A DNA stretch of 64,000 nt from Planococcus halocryophilus (GCF_001687585.2 NZ_CP016537.2:1522001-1586000); one strand, 5' to 3'. Shown: positions 1 to 9,071, counted from the first letter of the stretch. The notes: generated by a model from the letters alone, not told the origin. Numbers and translations: made by a program.

Positions 1-1
1 T

Positions 2-904
2 AAGCTAGAAGAATCTTTAGTTGGCATAACGACTATTTTAAAAGAAGGAGGAAATGCAGCGGAAATACTGAAATTTTTAGGGTTTAAAGAGCATGTGTTA
101 TTTCCAGTTGAAATTGCTGAATCTCACGGAAGATTGGCAGAATCGATTGATAGCATTGGCAAAAGTTTTGCGCGAACAGAACGCGTACAAAAAAAGTTGA
201 AAAATATTTTAATTTACCCAGTATCTTTATTAATTTTCACCTCTATCTTATTTTTGTTTTTTCGTACAAGCTATGTGCCAAATTTAACGGAAATGATGAA
301 TTCGATGCAAACTGGAGAAGAAGCTTCGGGTGTGCCCGCTTATTTATTAAGTTTGCCAGATTTTTTTATCGCTTTTTTTGCATGTGTCGCTTTGTCAGTG
401 TACGTATTCAGTCAACTATTAAAACAACAAGCAGTCGAGCGACAAATCACTTGGCTCTTGTCGATCCCGGTCATTCGACGCTTTATGAAACTGTACTGGT
501 CGCATTTACTTGCACGTGAACTTGGTACTTTATTGCATAGTGGCATTTCGATGCAAGAATCCCTCGATTTGTTGCAACGCCAAAATTATCATAAAATTAT
601 TCAGTTTATGGCGCATGTGTCTCATGAAGAATTGATGATGGGACAGAGTTTTTCTAGGTCGCTCGAACATGTTGCGTTTGTCTCTAAAGACATGCCCGCT
701 TTTGTGCAACATGGTGAAATGACGGGATTTTTAGGCAAAGAGCTCATTCTTTATAGTGAAGTATTAATGGAACAAATTGAGCAACACACGCAGCAATTGC
801 TACGTATTATCCAACCGAGTTTTTTTATTATGATCGCTATTTGCATTGTCGGTGCATATTTAGCGATTTTAATGCCGATGTATAACTTAGTCCATACCAT
901 TTAA
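2..904 (+). CDS. comGB: ComGB, competence pseudopilus platform protein (5'-truncated by window)
   Basis: Membrane platform protein of the GspF/type II secretion F family that supports assembly of the competence pseudopilus used for DNA uptake. The frame is open from base 2 with no start, so the N-terminus lies upstream; an internal GTG at 95 is probably not the start. About 300 residues are visible with three hydrophobic segments: one near KILIYPVSLLIF, one near FFIAFFACVALSVY, and a C-terminal one near FFIMIAICIVGAYLAI, which is the usual GspF pattern. It is followed 11 bp later by comGC with a good ribosome binding site, so it belongs to the comG operon; comGA would lie just upstream. Identification rests on fold pattern plus operon context. 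Confidence 0.9.
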   Translation, partial: KLEESLVGITTILKEGGNAAEILKFLGFKEHVLFPVEIAESHGRLAESIDSIGKSFARTERVQKKLKNILIYPVSLLIFTSILFLFFRTSYVPNLTEMMNSMQTGEEASGVPAYLLSLPDFFIAFFACVALSVYVFSQLLKQQAVERQITWLLSIPVIRRFMKLYWSHLLARELGTLLHSGISMQESLDLLQRQNYHKIIQFMAHVSHEELMMGQSFSRSLEHVAFVSKDMPAFVQHGEMTGFLGKELILYSEVLMEQIEQHTQQLLRIIQPSFFIMIAICIVGAYLAILMPMYNLVHTI

Positions 905-915
905 GGAGGAAGAAC

Positions 916-1230
916 ATGCGCTTATTAAAAAACCAAAAAGGATTTACATTGATCGAAATGCTAATTGTTATGCTAATTATTACCGTCTTAATTGCGATCG
1001 CAATACCAAATGTGACAAAACAGTCGACTGCAGTAGAAGACAAAGGTTGTAAAGCTTTTGTGCAAATGGTTCAAGGACAAGTAGAGTCGTACCGAATGGA
1101 TAACAAAGCGGTCCCTACTTTGGTAAATCTTACGGATGAAGGCTATTTGAAAACTGGTGAAACAAATTGTCCAAACGGAGATATAGTGACCATTTCTACT
1201 GTTGGAGTCGTTAGTTCTGCAAAACCTTAA
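916..1230 (+). CDS. comGC: ComGC, major competence pseudopilin
   Basis: Major subunit of the competence pseudopilus. The prepilin peptidase site and hydrophobic stem are clear: KGFTLIEMLIVMLIITVLIA, with cleavage expected between G and F and glutamate at +5. Two cysteines, in EDKGCKAF and TGETNCPNG, match the intramolecular disulfide known in ComGC. At 104 residues it has normal length. It starts with ATG after AAGGAGGAAGAAC. The end overlaps the start of comGD by 29 bp, in line with translational coupling of the comG genes. Confidence 0.95.
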   Translation: MRLLKNQKGFTLIEMLIVMLIITVLIAIAIPNVTKQSTAVEDKGCKAFVQMVQGQVESYRMDNKAVPTLVNLTDEGYLKTGETNCPNGDIVTISTVGVVSSAKP

Positions 1231-1654
1231 TGAAAAAGGATTTACGTTGTTGGAAATGTTGCTAGTACTTGCTGTACTAGTAACAATTTCTGCAATTTCA
1301 ATTTCGGGCTATCGTTCTTTCACAGTACAAAAAGAAGAGCAGCGTTTTTTTGAAGTTCTCCACCAAGATATTTATTTTGCGCAAAGTCAAAGTTATTCGT
1401 TAAACAAGACAGCGAAAATAATATTTCGAGAAAGCAAAGGAACGTATGAAATCTTTACAGACATTCAGTCGGTTGCTGTTTCCCGTAAATTGCCGCAATC
1501 GGTTCAATTGAAGAAAACAAGTAACTTAAGTGAAATTTACTTTAATTCTAACGGTACCGTGGTCGAGTCGGGTACTTTCCGGTTTTCGACAACGAGTGGT
1601 GAAAAAACCTTAGTTGTTCACCTCGGAGGAGGGAGAGTGGTGTTTTCTGAATGA
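1202..1654 (+). CDS. comGD: ComGD, minor competence pseudopilin
   Basis: Minor pseudopilin of the competence machinery. It carries the type IV prepilin signature EKGFTLLEMLLVLAVLVTIS about 12 residues from the start. The best available start is TTG at 1202, inside comGC; no ATG precedes the prepilin motif in this frame and the ribosome binding site is weak, so translation is probably coupled to comGC. The 150-residue length fits ComGD. Its 3' end overlaps comGE. Confidence 0.85.
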   Translation: MESLVLQNLNEKGFTLLEMLLVLAVLVTISAISISGYRSFTVQKEEQRFFEVLHQDIYFAQSQSYSLNKTAKIIFRESKGTYEIFTDIQSVAVSRKLPQSVQLKKTSNLSEIYFNSNGTVVESGTFRFSTTSGEKTLVVHLGGGRVVFSE

Positions 1655-1943
1655 GCGAGGAATATCGTGGGCAGAAACGATGGTGAGTTTGTGTATGGTA
1701 TTTATTTTATTCGGCAGTTTATTGCCGGTGATGATCGGCATTCAACAGAGCCTTCAAGTAAAAAAAGAACGAGTTAGCGCATTTGAAACTTTGCATGAAG
1801 CGGCACGAGAAATAAGTGCCACTGGAAAGCTGCAAGGGCAGCGACAGGTCAATAATATATTCTATAGTTGGAAAATGGAAGAGCAGCTTTGTGTTGAATA
1901 TGTAGATTATAAAGAACAGCGGCGTCGTATATGCATCGAGTAA
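1614..1943 (+). CDS. comGE: ComGE, minor competence pseudopilin
   Basis: Small pseudopilin-like protein in the comGE position. The N-terminal motif NERGISWAETMVSLCMVFI resembles a divergent prepilin site with glutamate at +5 after the glycine. The start is unclear: TTG at 1614 gives 109 residues, but the strong GGAGGAGGGAG at 1625-1635 points to an initiation near CTG 1647, immediately before the prepilin motif. It overlaps comGD at its 5' end and comGF at its 3' end. Sequence identity to known ComGE is weak, so the call rests on motif and gene order. Confidence 0.75.
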   Translation: MFTSEEGEWCFLNERGISWAETMVSLCMVFILFGSLLPVMIGIQQSLQVKKERVSAFETLHEAAREISATGKLQGQRQVNNIFYSWKMEEQLCVEYVDYKEQRRRICIE

Positions 1944-2374
1944 GAAAGTTAGATGAAAAAGGGTTTTCTTTTTTGACATCAATTTTTGATTTACTGGTGT
2001 TAATGACGTTGCTGCCGTTAATTGTTTTGTTTTTTAGTTTTGCAATCAATTTTAAACAAGACTTAGACCCTCACCGGGCAGAGTGGCAATTGTTCGTCAT
2101 TGATTTGCAGAGCTACTTGCATCGCAGTGACTCGGTTGAAATCATAAATGGAGGAAGCGGGATTCGTGTTGTTCAAAGAGGAGAAGAAATTGACATCGAA
2201 CTTTACACAGATATGATGCGCAAGCAAAAAAGTAGGAAAGGACATGAAGTGATGTTAACTCGTGTAAGTAAATGTAGTTTTGTGTTAGAAGGCGATATAT
2301 TGACAATCCGAACGAAATTTTCTACAGGTAATATAGAAGAGGCAGAATATGTTTTTACGAAACCATCTGGATGA
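1931..2374 (+). CDS. comGF: ComGF, competence pseudopilus minor component
   Basis: Minor pseudopilus component. The N-terminus has DEKGFSFLTSIFDLLVLMTL, a prepilin-like segment in which the glutamate +5 is not obvious, as is usual for ComGF, followed by a long hydrophobic stem and a soluble C-terminal part with IEIINGGSG-like beta-rich sequence. The 147-residue length is normal. It overlaps comGE by 13 bp and comGG by 26 bp, so the operon is tightly coupled. Confidence 0.85.
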   Translation: MHRVRKLDEKGFSFLTSIFDLLVLMTLLPLIVLFFSFAINFKQDLDPHRAEWQLFVIDLQSYLHRSDSVEIINGGSGIRVVQRGEEIDIELYTDMMRKQKSRKGHEVMLTRVSKCSFVLEGDILTIRTKFSTGNIEEAEYVFTKPSG

Positions 2375-2540
2375 AAAAGGTGCTATTTATCCGATCGCTA
2401 TTGTGTTTTTTATGTCCGCTCTCCTGATGCTATCCCACTCTTTGATGCTTTATTCGATTCAATATAAAACGTATGATGGTTTGGAAAATACGCATAGACA
2501 TGCTACGATACTATTACTGATAGAAATAGAGCAAAAATAA
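2349..2540 (+). CDS. comGG: ComGG-like, unusually short last comG product
   Basis: Last gene of the comG operon. It opens with LDEKGAIYPIAIVFFMSA, the typical ComGG-type N-terminus in which the usual prepilin site is degenerate, then one hydrophobic stem. It stops after only 63 codons, whereas ComGG of B. subtilis has about 124 residues. No obvious continuation in another frame was seen in the 33 bp before aroK, so it could be a naturally short variant or a 3'-truncated gene. It overlaps comGF by 26 bp. Confidence 0.7.
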   Translation: MFLRNHLDEKGAIYPIAIVFFMSALLMLSHSLMLYSIQYKTYDGLENTHRHATILLLIEIEQK

Positions 2541-2573
2541 ATACCTGAGTAGAGGTAAGTATCGGGTGGTAGG

Positions 2574-3101
2574 ATGAACAGAATATATTTGATTGGATTC
2601 ATGGGCTGCGGAAAAAGCGCGGTCGGCAGAAGGTTAAGTTTTCTGCTGAAACTGCCCTTCTATGACATGGACAAAGAGATTGTTCGTCAGACAGGGAAGA
2701 CGATACCTGAAATTTTTGAGCAGCATGGCGAAAAATATTTTAGGGATTTAGAAACGCAGTTTTTGCAAAATTTTAAAAATGATTATTGCATCATCTCAAC
2801 AGGTGGTGGTGTTACCATGCGGAAAGAAAACCGGAAAATCATGAGAAATACAGGTTTGGTGATGTTTTTAGATGCACCATTCCGGGAAATTTGGCGAAGG
2901 ATTCACCGGGATCCCAATCGTCCGATTGTCCGTCAATCGACTCGTGAAGAAATTGAAGCGTTGCATAAAGCACGCTACCGGGATTATAAACAAACGGCAC
3001 ATATTACGATTCGTACCGAATTCCGTACTTTACGGCAAATTACACAATATGCGGCATTTCAAGTGAATCGTCTAAAAAGCGAACGTTTTGATTTTAATTA
3101 A
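2574..3101 (+). CDS. aroK: Shikimate kinase
   Basis: Phosphorylates shikimate to shikimate 3-phosphate with ATP in the chorismate pathway (cytosol). The Walker A loop is GFMGCGKSAVGR at residues about 8-19; DMDKE and a GGGV segment (STGGGVTMR) match the shikimate-binding and Walker B regions, and the lid region RDPNRPIVRQ holds the usual arginines. The 175-residue length is normal. The start ATG at 2574 follows GGTGGTAGG. It sits directly after comG, as in many Bacillales, and ends inside its own terminator. Confidence 0.95.
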   Translation: MNRIYLIGFMGCGKSAVGRRLSFLLKLPFYDMDKEIVRQTGKTIPEIFEQHGEKYFRDLETQFLQNFKNDYCIISTGGGVTMRKENRKIMRNTGLVMFLDAPFREIWRRIHRDPNRPIVRQSTREEIEALHKARYRDYKQTAHITIRTEFRTLRQITQYAAFQVNRLKSERFDFN

Positions 3102-3119
3102 TCAATTCGTTCGCTTTTT
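3074..3119 (+). terminator. Rho-independent terminator after comG-aroK
   Basis: A 12-bp perfect stem is formed by 3074-3085 and 3108-3119 (AAAAAGCGAACG with CGTTCGCTTTTT); the T-run is part of the right arm. The left arm overlaps the last codons of aroK. Confidence 0.8.
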
Positions 3120-3139
3120 ATCCTGTTACAGAAAAAAGA

Positions 3140-3168
3140 TTGCGCTTTCTGGAGAACAATGTTAGGAT
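3140..3168 (+). promoter_or_regulatory. Possible promoter of the gcv riboswitch leader
   Basis: TTGCGC at 3140-3145 and TAGGAT at 3163-3168 are separated by 17 bp, upstream of the glycine riboswitch. Both hexamers are imperfect, so this is a candidate only. Confidence 0.4.
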
Positions 3169-3233
3169 ATATTCAAAGTTATACTATTCTGTATAACGGA
3201 TTGGACCAATCAATCTTGATTTGGGCGGATGAT

Positions 3234-3401
3234 TGTACGAGGAGAGAATGCGAAAGCGTCGCCGAAGGAGCAAATAACAAAAGTTATGAATCTCTCAGGC
3301 AAAAAGACTCGTACAGGACGCATCTCTGGAGAATGCTGCATGTCAGCTACCAAAGAGGAAAGCCATCATTTTGGTAAACTTTCAGGTTCCAGGACAGAGA
3401 T
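3234..3401 (+). ncRNA. Tandem glycine riboswitch (two aptamers)
   Basis: Leader RNA of the gcvT-gcvPA-gcvPB operon. Aptamer 1 spans 3234-3315: P1 is TGTACGAG (3234-3241) with CTCGTACA (3308-3315), and the conserved core CGCCGAAGGAGCAA plus AATCTCTCAGGCAAAA is present. Aptamer 2 spans about 3322-3401: P1 is ATCTCTG (3322-3328) with CAGAGAT (3395-3401), with the core TCAGCTACCAAAGAGGAAAGCC and TTTCAGGTTCCAGGACAGAG. The 3' strand of aptamer-2 P1 is also the base of the following terminator hairpin, so glycine-bound aptamer and terminator are mutually exclusive: glycine should turn the operon on. Confidence 0.95.
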
Positions 3402-3434
3402 TTCCCTTTAAAGGGAAATCTCTGTCCTTTTTTC
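3392..3434 (+). terminator. Riboswitch-controlled intrinsic terminator
   Basis: An 18-bp perfect inverted repeat, 3392-3409 with 3410-3427, followed by six T (3428-3433). Its left arm shares bases 3395-3401 with P1 of the second glycine aptamer, which makes it the expression platform. Confidence 0.92.
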
Positions 3435-3492
3435 GTGCCCAGATGTCTCTAGGAGCTGGCCGAAAAGATTTGTAAAATGAGGAGGAAAATCA

Positions 3493-4593
3493 TTGGCACA
3501 GTTAAATCGTACACCTCTTTTTGAAACGTATTCAAAATACGGTGGCAAAACAATTGATTTTGGTGGTTGGGAACTGCCTGTGCAATTTTCGAGCATTAAA
3601 GAAGAACATGAAGCGGTCAGAACAAAAGCAGGACTTTTTGATGTATCGCATATGGGTGAAATCTTCGTTACAGGAGCAGACAGTTTAGATTACCTCCAGC
3701 ATCTCGTCACAAATGATGTATCCAAAATTCAAGATGGCCAAGCGCAGTATACAGCGATGTGCTATGAAGATGGCGGCACTGTAGACGACCTTTTGGTTTA
3801 TAAAATAGCAGACCAGCATTATTTACTCGTAGTGAATGCATCCAATATTGAAAAAGATTTTAAATGGATGGAAGCTTCGAAAACTGGTGATGTCTCATTA
3901 GACAATGCGTCTGAACGCTACGGCTTATTGGCGTTTCAAGGTCCATTATCTGAAAAGGTACTTCAGCGCTTAACAGATGAAGATCTTTCAACGATTAAAC
4001 CTTTCCGTTTTAAAAACGACGTAAAAGTAGCAGGGCAAAACGTAATATTATCGCGTACAGGTTATACGGGGGAAAATGGCTTTGAAATTTATGCCGCTCC
4101 TGAATCATTAATCACATTGTGGGAAAAAATTCTCTCAGAAGGCGAAGCTGAAGGTGTTTTACCGGTAGGTCTTGGCGCGCGTGATACGTTGCGCTTTGAA
4201 GCTTGTCTTGCTTTATACGGTCAAGAACTGTCGAAAGACATCACGCCGCTAGAAGCAGGCATCAATTTTGTTGTGAAATTGAAAAAAGAACAAGATTTTC
4301 TCGGCAAAAAAGCATTGGCTGCTCAAAAAGAAGCAGGCGTGCCGCGCAAATTAGTAGGCATTGAAATGATCGACAAAGGCATACCGCGTCATGGCTATCC
4401 TGTTTATATGGGTGACCAAAAAATTGGTGAAGTAACAACGGGTACGCAATCGCCAACGCTCAAGAAAAATATCGGGCTGGCGTTAGTTTCAAGTGAATAT
4501 GCTGAATTGGGAATCGAATTGGAAGTTGAAATTCGCAATAAACGACTAAAAGCGAAAACAGTAGAAACACCATTTTATAAACGATCCAACTAA
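3493..4593 (+). CDS. gcvT: Aminomethyltransferase, glycine cleavage T protein
   Basis: T protein of the glycine cleavage system: transfers the methylene group from aminomethyl-lipoyl-GcvH to tetrahydrofolate, releasing ammonia. Family motifs are present: [11 protein letters not shown] near the N-terminus, FDVSHMGEI, and [13 protein letters not shown] in the folate-binding region. The 366-residue length is normal. The start is TTG at 3493, chosen because AGGAGG at 3480-3485 lies at the correct distance and the sequence then begins [13 protein letters not shown]. First gene after the glycine riboswitch. Confidence 0.97.
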   Translation: MAQLNRTPLFETYSKYGGKTIDFGGWELPVQFSSIKEEHEAVRTKAGLFDVSHMGEIFVTGADSLDYLQHLVTNDVSKIQDGQAQYTAMCYEDGGTVDDLLVYKIADQHYLLVVNASNIEKDFKWMEASKTGDVSLDNASERYGLLAFQGPLSEKVLQRLTDEDLSTIKPFRFKNDVKVAGQNVILSRTGYTGENGFEIYAAPESLITLWEKILSEGEAEGVLPVGLGARDTLRFEACLALYGQELSKDITPLEAGINFVVKLKKEQDFLGKKALAAQKEAGVPRKLVGIEMIDKGIPRHGYPVYMGDQKIGEVTTGTQSPTLKKNIGLALVSSEYAELGIELEVEIRNKRLKAKTVETPFYKRSN

Positions 4594-4620
4594 TTTAACT
4601 TGAAAAGGGGACAGCACTCG

Positions 4621-5988
4621 ATGAAACATCGCTATTTACCAATGACAACTCAAGACGAAAAAGAAATGCTGGAAACAATTGGTATCGATTCAATTGATGA
4701 ATTGTTTTCAGATATCCCGGAAAAAGTTCGCTTTAAAGGCGAATACAACATTAAAGCGGCTAAATCAGAGTCTTCATTAACAAAAGAATTGGCGCAAATT
4801 GCAGCTAAAAACGCGGACACAAACCGCTATGCTTCCTTTTTAGGCGCTGGTGTTTACGATCACTACAAACCAATTATCGTAGATCACGTTATCTCACGCT
4901 CTGAGTTTTATACGGCGTATACACCGTACCAGCCAGAAATTTCACAAGGCGAATTACAGGCAATTTTCGAATTTCAAACAATGATTAGCGAATTGACGGG
5001 CATGGATATTGCCAACTCTTCTATGTATGACGGTGGAACAGCTCTTGCGGAAGCGGGTATGCTGGCTGCAGGACACACGAAACGTAAGAAAATTCTAGTG
5101 TCACGCGCAGTTCATCCGGAATCACGCGATGTTGTTCGTACTTATGCACTTGGTCAGTCGATTGAGGTAGTTGAAATTCCATTAAAAGATGGTCATACCG
5201 ACTTGAATGCGTTAAAAGAAATGATGGATGAAAATGTCGCTACCGTGATGATTCAGTATCCAAACTTTTTCGGGCAAGTTGAAAACTTAAAAGAAATTGA
5301 GCCGATTGTTCACGAAGCCGGCGCATTGCTTTCAGTTTCTTCAAATCCATTATCACTTGGTGCGCTTACTGCTCCAGGTCAATTGGGTGCAGATATTACA
5401 GTAGGAGATGCACAGCCTTTCGGAATTCCTGAAGCATACGGCGGACCTCACTGTGGTTATTTTGCAGTAACAAAAAAACTAATGCGTAAAGTTCCAGGTC
5501 GTCTTGTTGGTGAAACAACGGATGAAGAAGGCCGTCGTGGTTTTGTATTAACATTGCAAGCGCGTGAACAACATATTCGTCGTGATAAAGCGACATCGAA
5601 TATTTGTTCGAACCAAGCATTAAACGCATTAGCCGCATCTGTTGCAATGACAGCACTTGGCAAAGTCGGTACACAAGAAATTGCGAAACAAAACATTGTC
5701 AAAACACATTATATGAAACAACAATTGAAGAAAGCTGGATTTGAAATTGTCTTTGAAGGAGCCCATTTCAATGAAATCGTCGTTAAAACGAAAGATTCGG
5801 TTAAGCAATTAAACGATCGTTTGTTTGAAAAAGATATGATTGGTGGTTATGACCTTGGACTAAGCTATGATGAATTCCCAAATCATATGCTGGTTGCGGT
5901 TACTGAACAACGCACAAAAGAAGAAATCGATGCATTCGTACAGGAAATTGCTGCGAAAAAACAGGAAGTGGGGGCTACTCATGCATAA
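4621..5988 (+). CDS. gcvPA: Glycine dehydrogenase subunit 1 (P protein, N-terminal half)
   Basis: N-terminal subunit of the split PLP-dependent glycine dehydrogenase, which decarboxylates glycine and passes the aminomethyl group to GcvH-bound lipoate. The protein starts [17 protein letters not shown] at ATG 4621 after AAAGGGG; an in-frame TTG at 4600 is unlikely. Family features include [22 protein letters not shown] and GGPHCGYFA. About 455 residues, as expected. It overlaps gcvPB by 8 bp and forms a heterodimer pair with its product. Confidence 0.97.
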   Translation: MKHRYLPMTTQDEKEMLETIGIDSIDELFSDIPEKVRFKGEYNIKAAKSESSLTKELAQIAAKNADTNRYASFLGAGVYDHYKPIIVDHVISRSEFYTAYTPYQPEISQGELQAIFEFQTMISELTGMDIANSSMYDGGTALAEAGMLAAGHTKRKKILVSRAVHPESRDVVRTYALGQSIEVVEIPLKDGHTDLNALKEMMDENVATVMIQYPNFFGQVENLKEIEPIVHEAGALLSVSSNPLSLGALTAPGQLGADITVGDAQPFGIPEAYGGPHCGYFAVTKKLMRKVPGRLVGETTDEEGRRGFVLTLQAREQHIRRDKATSNICSNQALNALAASVAMTALGKVGTQEIAKQNIVKTHYMKQQLKKAGFEIVFEGAHFNEIVVKTKDSVKQLNDRLFEKDMIGGYDLGLSYDEFPNHMLVAVTEQRTKEEIDAFVQEIAAKKQEVGATHA

Positions 5989-7444
5989 GGACAACCAAGC
6001 GCTAATTTTTGAATTGACGAAAGAAGGCCGCGTCGGCTACAGCTTGCCGACACTTGATGTACCAGAAGTTGACTTGAGCGAGCTATTGCCGACTGATTTA
6101 ATCCGTACAGAAGCAGCAGAACTGCCTGAAGTATCGGAACTTGACATAATGCGTCATTACACAGCCCTATCTAACCGTAACCACGGTGTGGATTCAGGTT
6201 TCTATCCACTAGGTTCGTGCACAATGAAATACAATCCGAAAATCAACGAATCTGTTGCACGGTTCCCTGGATTTGCGAATATTCATCCGTTACAAGATGA
6301 AAAAACAGTTCAAGGAGCTCTTGAATTGATGTTTGATTTGCAAGAGCATTTAAAAGAAATTACAGGTATGGACGAAGTGACATTGCAACCAGCTGCAGGC
6401 GCACACGGCGAATGGACTGGTTTAATGATGATTCGCGCTTACCACGAGTCTCGTGGGGATTTCAAACGGACGAAAGTTATTGTTCCCGATTCAGCACACG
6501 GAACGAACCCGGCTTCAGCAACTGTTGCTGGATTTGAAACAGTTACTGTTAAGTCGAGTGACCAAGGACTTGTCGATTTAGAAGATTTAAAACGCGTTGT
6601 TGGAGATGACACAGCGGCGTTAATGTTAACAAATCCAAATACACTGGGCTTGTTTGAAGAGCAGATTTTAGAAATGGCTGCGATTATTCACGAAGTTGGC
6701 GGGAAATTATATTATGATGGTGCCAACTTAAACGCGGTAATGTCAAAAGCGCGTCCTGGAGATATGGGCTTTGATGTAGTTCACTTGAACTTACACAAAA
6801 CGTTCACTGGACCTCACGGCGGCGGTGGACCAGGATCTGGTCCAGTTGGCGTGAAAAAAGATTTAATGCCGTACTTGCCAAAGCCAGTATTGGTGAAAAA
6901 AGATGAGGCGTATACGTTTGACTACGACCGTCCAGAATCGATTGGCCGTGTAAAACCGTTTTATGGTAACTTCGGAATTAATGTCCGTGCATACACGTAC
7001 ATTCGTTCAATGGGGCCGGATGGCTTGAAAGCTGTAACAGAATACGCAGTGTTAAACGCTAACTATATGATGCGTAGACTGCAACCTCATTTCGACTTGC
7101 CGTACGACCGTCATTGCAAGCACGAATTCGTATTAAGTGGTCGTCGTCAGAAGAAGTTAGGCGTCCGTACATTAGATATGGCGAAACGCTTACTTGACTT
7201 TGGCTACCATCCGCCAACAATCTACTTCCCATTAAACGTAGAAGAAGGCATGATGATCGAACCAACAGAAACCGAATCAAAAGAAACATTGGATGCTTTT
7301 ATCGATGCGATGATTCAAATTGCGAAAGAAGTAGAAGAAAATCCAGAGATCGTTCAAAACGCACCACACACGACGGTGATCAATCGTTTGGATGAGACAA
7401 AAGCAGCACGTCAACCTGTGCTTCGTTACCGTAAAGCTGAATAG
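5981..7444 (+). CDS. gcvPB: Glycine dehydrogenase subunit 2 (P protein, C-terminal half)
   Basis: C-terminal, PLP-binding subunit of the split glycine dehydrogenase. The PLP lysine lies in [20 protein letters not shown], and the glycine-rich loop and [10 protein letters not shown] are characteristic. The start is ATG 5981 ([17 protein letters not shown]), overlapping the end of gcvPA; a longer frame upstream is a shadow of gcvPA. 487 residues, as in B. subtilis. GcvH is not encoded here, so it must be supplied from elsewhere. Confidence 0.97.
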   Translation: MHKDNQALIFELTKEGRVGYSLPTLDVPEVDLSELLPTDLIRTEAAELPEVSELDIMRHYTALSNRNHGVDSGFYPLGSCTMKYNPKINESVARFPGFANIHPLQDEKTVQGALELMFDLQEHLKEITGMDEVTLQPAAGAHGEWTGLMMIRAYHESRGDFKRTKVIVPDSAHGTNPASATVAGFETVTVKSSDQGLVDLEDLKRVVGDDTAALMLTNPNTLGLFEEQILEMAAIIHEVGGKLYYDGANLNAVMSKARPGDMGFDVVHLNLHKTFTGPHGGGGPGSGPVGVKKDLMPYLPKPVLVKKDEAYTFDYDRPESIGRVKPFYGNFGINVRAYTYIRSMGPDGLKAVTEYAVLNANYMMRRLQPHFDLPYDRHCKHEFVLSGRRQKKLGVRTLDMAKRLLDFGYHPPTIYFPLNVEEGMMIEPTETESKETLDAFIDAMIQIAKEVEENPEIVQNAPHTTVINRLDETKAARQPVLRYRKAE

Positions 7445-7451
7445 AAACGAT

Positions 7452-7490
7452 AAAGACGTGTTGGCCAATTTGGCTTTCACGTCTTTTTTT
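7452..7490 (+). terminator. Terminator of the gcv operon
   Basis: AAAGACGTG (7452-7460) pairs with CACGTCTTT (7478-7486) followed by a T-run, directly downstream of gcvPB. Confidence 0.85.
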
Positions 7491-7561
7491 GAAAACAAAC
7501 CATCGTGCAACGCCTCTGAGTGGCTATTATTTCTTTTGGATAATATATGTCACAAAGATAG

Positions 7562-7594
7562 AAAAACCCTTCCAGCAATGTGTGGAAGGGTTTT
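7562..7594 (-). terminator. Terminator of yqhL (minus strand)
   Basis: AAAACCCTTCCA (7563-7574) pairs perfectly with TGGAAGGGTTTT (7583-7594), just beyond the yqhL stop codon. Each arm ends in an A or T tract, so it may work in both directions. Confidence 0.8.
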
Positions 7595-7599
7595 AAAGC

Positions 7600-7983
7600 T
7601 TAGTTTTTAGATTTGATTTTACCAGTCCATTGTTTGAACCCGCCTTGCAGTTGGAACAATTGGTTATAGCCTTTTTTCTTTAAGAAAATAGCAACACGCC
7701 CACTGCGTGCTCCGTTTTGGTCATATAAATAGACCGGTTTGTCTTCACGGATTTCTTTGTAGCGCTGACGTAATTGTGATTGTGGAATATTACGCGCTCC
7801 AAGAATATGTCCTGCCGCAAAATCTTTTGGCTCGCGTACGTCAATTAATTGCGCTTTGCGGTAGCCCTCGATAAATTGTTCTTGTGTCAAGTTCGTGACA
7901 GCTTTTTTCATGCGGAAATATGAGATAACCGCATAAATGATGATTGCCAATAGTACTGCGATCGTAATGTACAAAAATTCCAA
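7600..7983 (-). CDS. yqhL: Membrane-anchored rhodanese-like protein, YqhL type, catalytic Cys replaced by Asp
   Basis: 127 residues: an N-terminal membrane segment (residues 4-23, YITIAVLLAIIIYAVISYF) followed by a rhodanese domain with LIDVREPKDFAAGHILGA and the C-terminal GGFKQW. In active rhodaneses the loop starts with a cysteine (CxxGxR); here it reads VYLYDQNGARSGR, with Asp88 in that place, so persulfide chemistry is not expected. The start is TTG at 7983 with AAAGGGGC upstream; no ATG is available nearby. Position between gcvPB and lipM matches B. subtilis yqhL. The role is unknown. Confidence 0.85.
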   Translation of the reverse strand: MEFLYITIAVLLAIIIYAVISYFRMKKAVTNLTQEQFIEGYRKAQLIDVREPKDFAAGHILGARNIPQSQLRQRYKEIREDKPVYLYDQNGARSGRVAIFLKKKGYNQLFQLQGGFKQWTGKIKSKN

Positions 7984-8011
7984 TGATCTTGCCCCTTTCT
8001 CATCTTCTTTT

Positions 8012-8041
8012 ATTATAAGAGAAGAGATGACGGATATTCAA
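8012..8041 (-). promoter_or_regulatory. Promoter of yqhL
   Basis: On the minus strand TTGAAT (8041-8036) and a perfect TATAAT (8017-8012) are 18 bp apart, about 30 bp before the yqhL start. Confidence 0.6.
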
Positions 8042-8082
8042 TGCCAATGTTACACTAATTATCGGAAATAGGAGGCGATCTT

Positions 8083-8919
8083 GTGAAATATCCAAAATGG
8101 ATTTTTATAAATTCAGGGAAAGGTACCCCATCATTCAATATGGCGCTCGATGAAGCTTTATTAAATTGGCATAGCCAAGGGCTTATTCCGCCTGTTATTC
8201 GGTTTTATGGTTGGCAGCCTGCCGCCCTTTCAATCGGTTATTTTCAAAAAGTAGAAAAAGAAATTGATATGGAAGCTGTGAAACGATTAGGACTTGGTTT
8301 TGTTCGTCGACCAACAGGTGGCCGAGGAGTGCTTCACGAGCACGAACTTACATATAGCATCATTGTTAGCGAAGCTTATCCGGATATGCCGGAAACTGTT
8401 ACAGAAGCATATCGTGTGTTGAGTGAAGGCTTGTTAAAAGGGTTTCAGAATTTGGGGTTGGAAGCATATTTTTCGGTACCAGATACTGAAGACAAACGGG
8501 CTGACTTGAAAAAACCAAAATCAGCCGTATGTTTTGATGCGCCTAGTTGGTATGAAATGGTCGTCGAAGGTAAAAAAGTGGCTGGCAGTGCCCAAACACG
8601 CCAAAAAGGAGTTATTTTACAGCATGGTGCTATTTTAATCGACTTGGATGCTGAAAAGCTCTTGTCGGTTTTTAAATTCCAAAACGAAGAAGCGAAAGAG
8701 CGCATGCGCGTCAAAATTCCTGAAAAAGCAGTCGCGATCAATTCGCTGCGTGCAAAACCTGCAACTGCAGAAGAATGCGTAGTGGCATTTAAAGCAGGGT
8801 TTGAACAGGCCTTGTCGATCGAATTAGAGCCCTACGTATTGACGGAGCAACAACTTGCTGAAGTCAAGGCTTTAGAACAAAAAAAATATGCAAATTCTGA
8901 ATGGAACTTTCGTGCGTAG
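8083..8919 (+). CDS. lipM: Octanoyltransferase LipM
   Basis: Transfers the octanoyl group from acyl carrier protein to GcvH in the Bacillus-type lipoate assembly pathway. It belongs to the biotin/lipoyl protein ligase fold: [18 protein letters not shown] is the lipoate-binding motif, and the catalytic cysteine is Cys150 in [12 protein letters not shown], the same number as in B. subtilis LipM. 278 residues. GTG start at 8083 after AGGAGG. It lies next to the gcv operon, whose H protein is its acceptor, and upstream of keto-acid dehydrogenases that need lipoate. Confidence 0.93.
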   Translation: MKYPKWIFINSGKGTPSFNMALDEALLNWHSQGLIPPVIRFYGWQPAALSIGYFQKVEKEIDMEAVKRLGLGFVRRPTGGRGVLHEHELTYSIIVSEAYPDMPETVTEAYRVLSEGLLKGFQNLGLEAYFSVPDTEDKRADLKKPKSAVCFDAPSWYEMVVEGKKVAGSAQTRQKGVILQHGAILIDLDAEKLLSVFKFQNEEAKERMRVKIPEKAVAINSLRAKPATAEECVVAFKAGFEQALSIELEPYVLTEQQLAEVKALEQKKYANSEWNFRA

Positions 8920-9012
8920 AGTCTTTAGTCTTATTTTTCCGAACTTCCACGTTAAAAACCTTGATAAATAAAGCTTTTGAAAGAACTTGAAATTTTCAGC
9001 AGAAACTTGTTA

Positions 9013-9042
9013 TTGTAAAGAAGTTTCAATATGTAGTATGAT
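9013..9042 (+). promoter_or_regulatory. Likely nrdJ promoter
   Basis: TTGTAA (9013-9018) and TATGAT (9037-9042) with 18-bp spacing. The upstream NrdR box (9024-9039) lies between and over these hexamers, which fits repression. Confidence 0.5.
9024..9039 (+). promoter_or_regulatory. NrdR box 1
   Basis: TTTCAATATGTAGTAT matches the NrdR-box consensus acaCwAtATaTwGtgt in its core (CAATATGTAGT, one deviation). It overlaps the candidate promoter and is exactly 32 bp upstream of the second box. Confidence 0.75.
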
Positions 9043-9055
9043 GGGAATCGAAGTA

Positions 9056-9071
9056 ATACTATATATAGTAT
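9056..9071 (+). promoter_or_regulatory. NrdR box 2
   Basis: ATACTATATATAGTAT is a perfect dyad and carries the full core CTATATATAGT of the NrdR box. The 32-bp distance to box 1 is about three helical turns, the known arrangement for NrdR pairs. Confidence 0.85.

Noticed and set aside
95..904. GTG 95 as the true comGB start
   Set aside because: The frame is open to the window edge and the upstream residues (EILKFLGFKEHV) fit GspF proteins, so the gene starts outside.
3159..3411. Short ORFs over the glycine riboswitch
   Set aside because: They coincide with the conserved aptamer sequence and have no coding signals.
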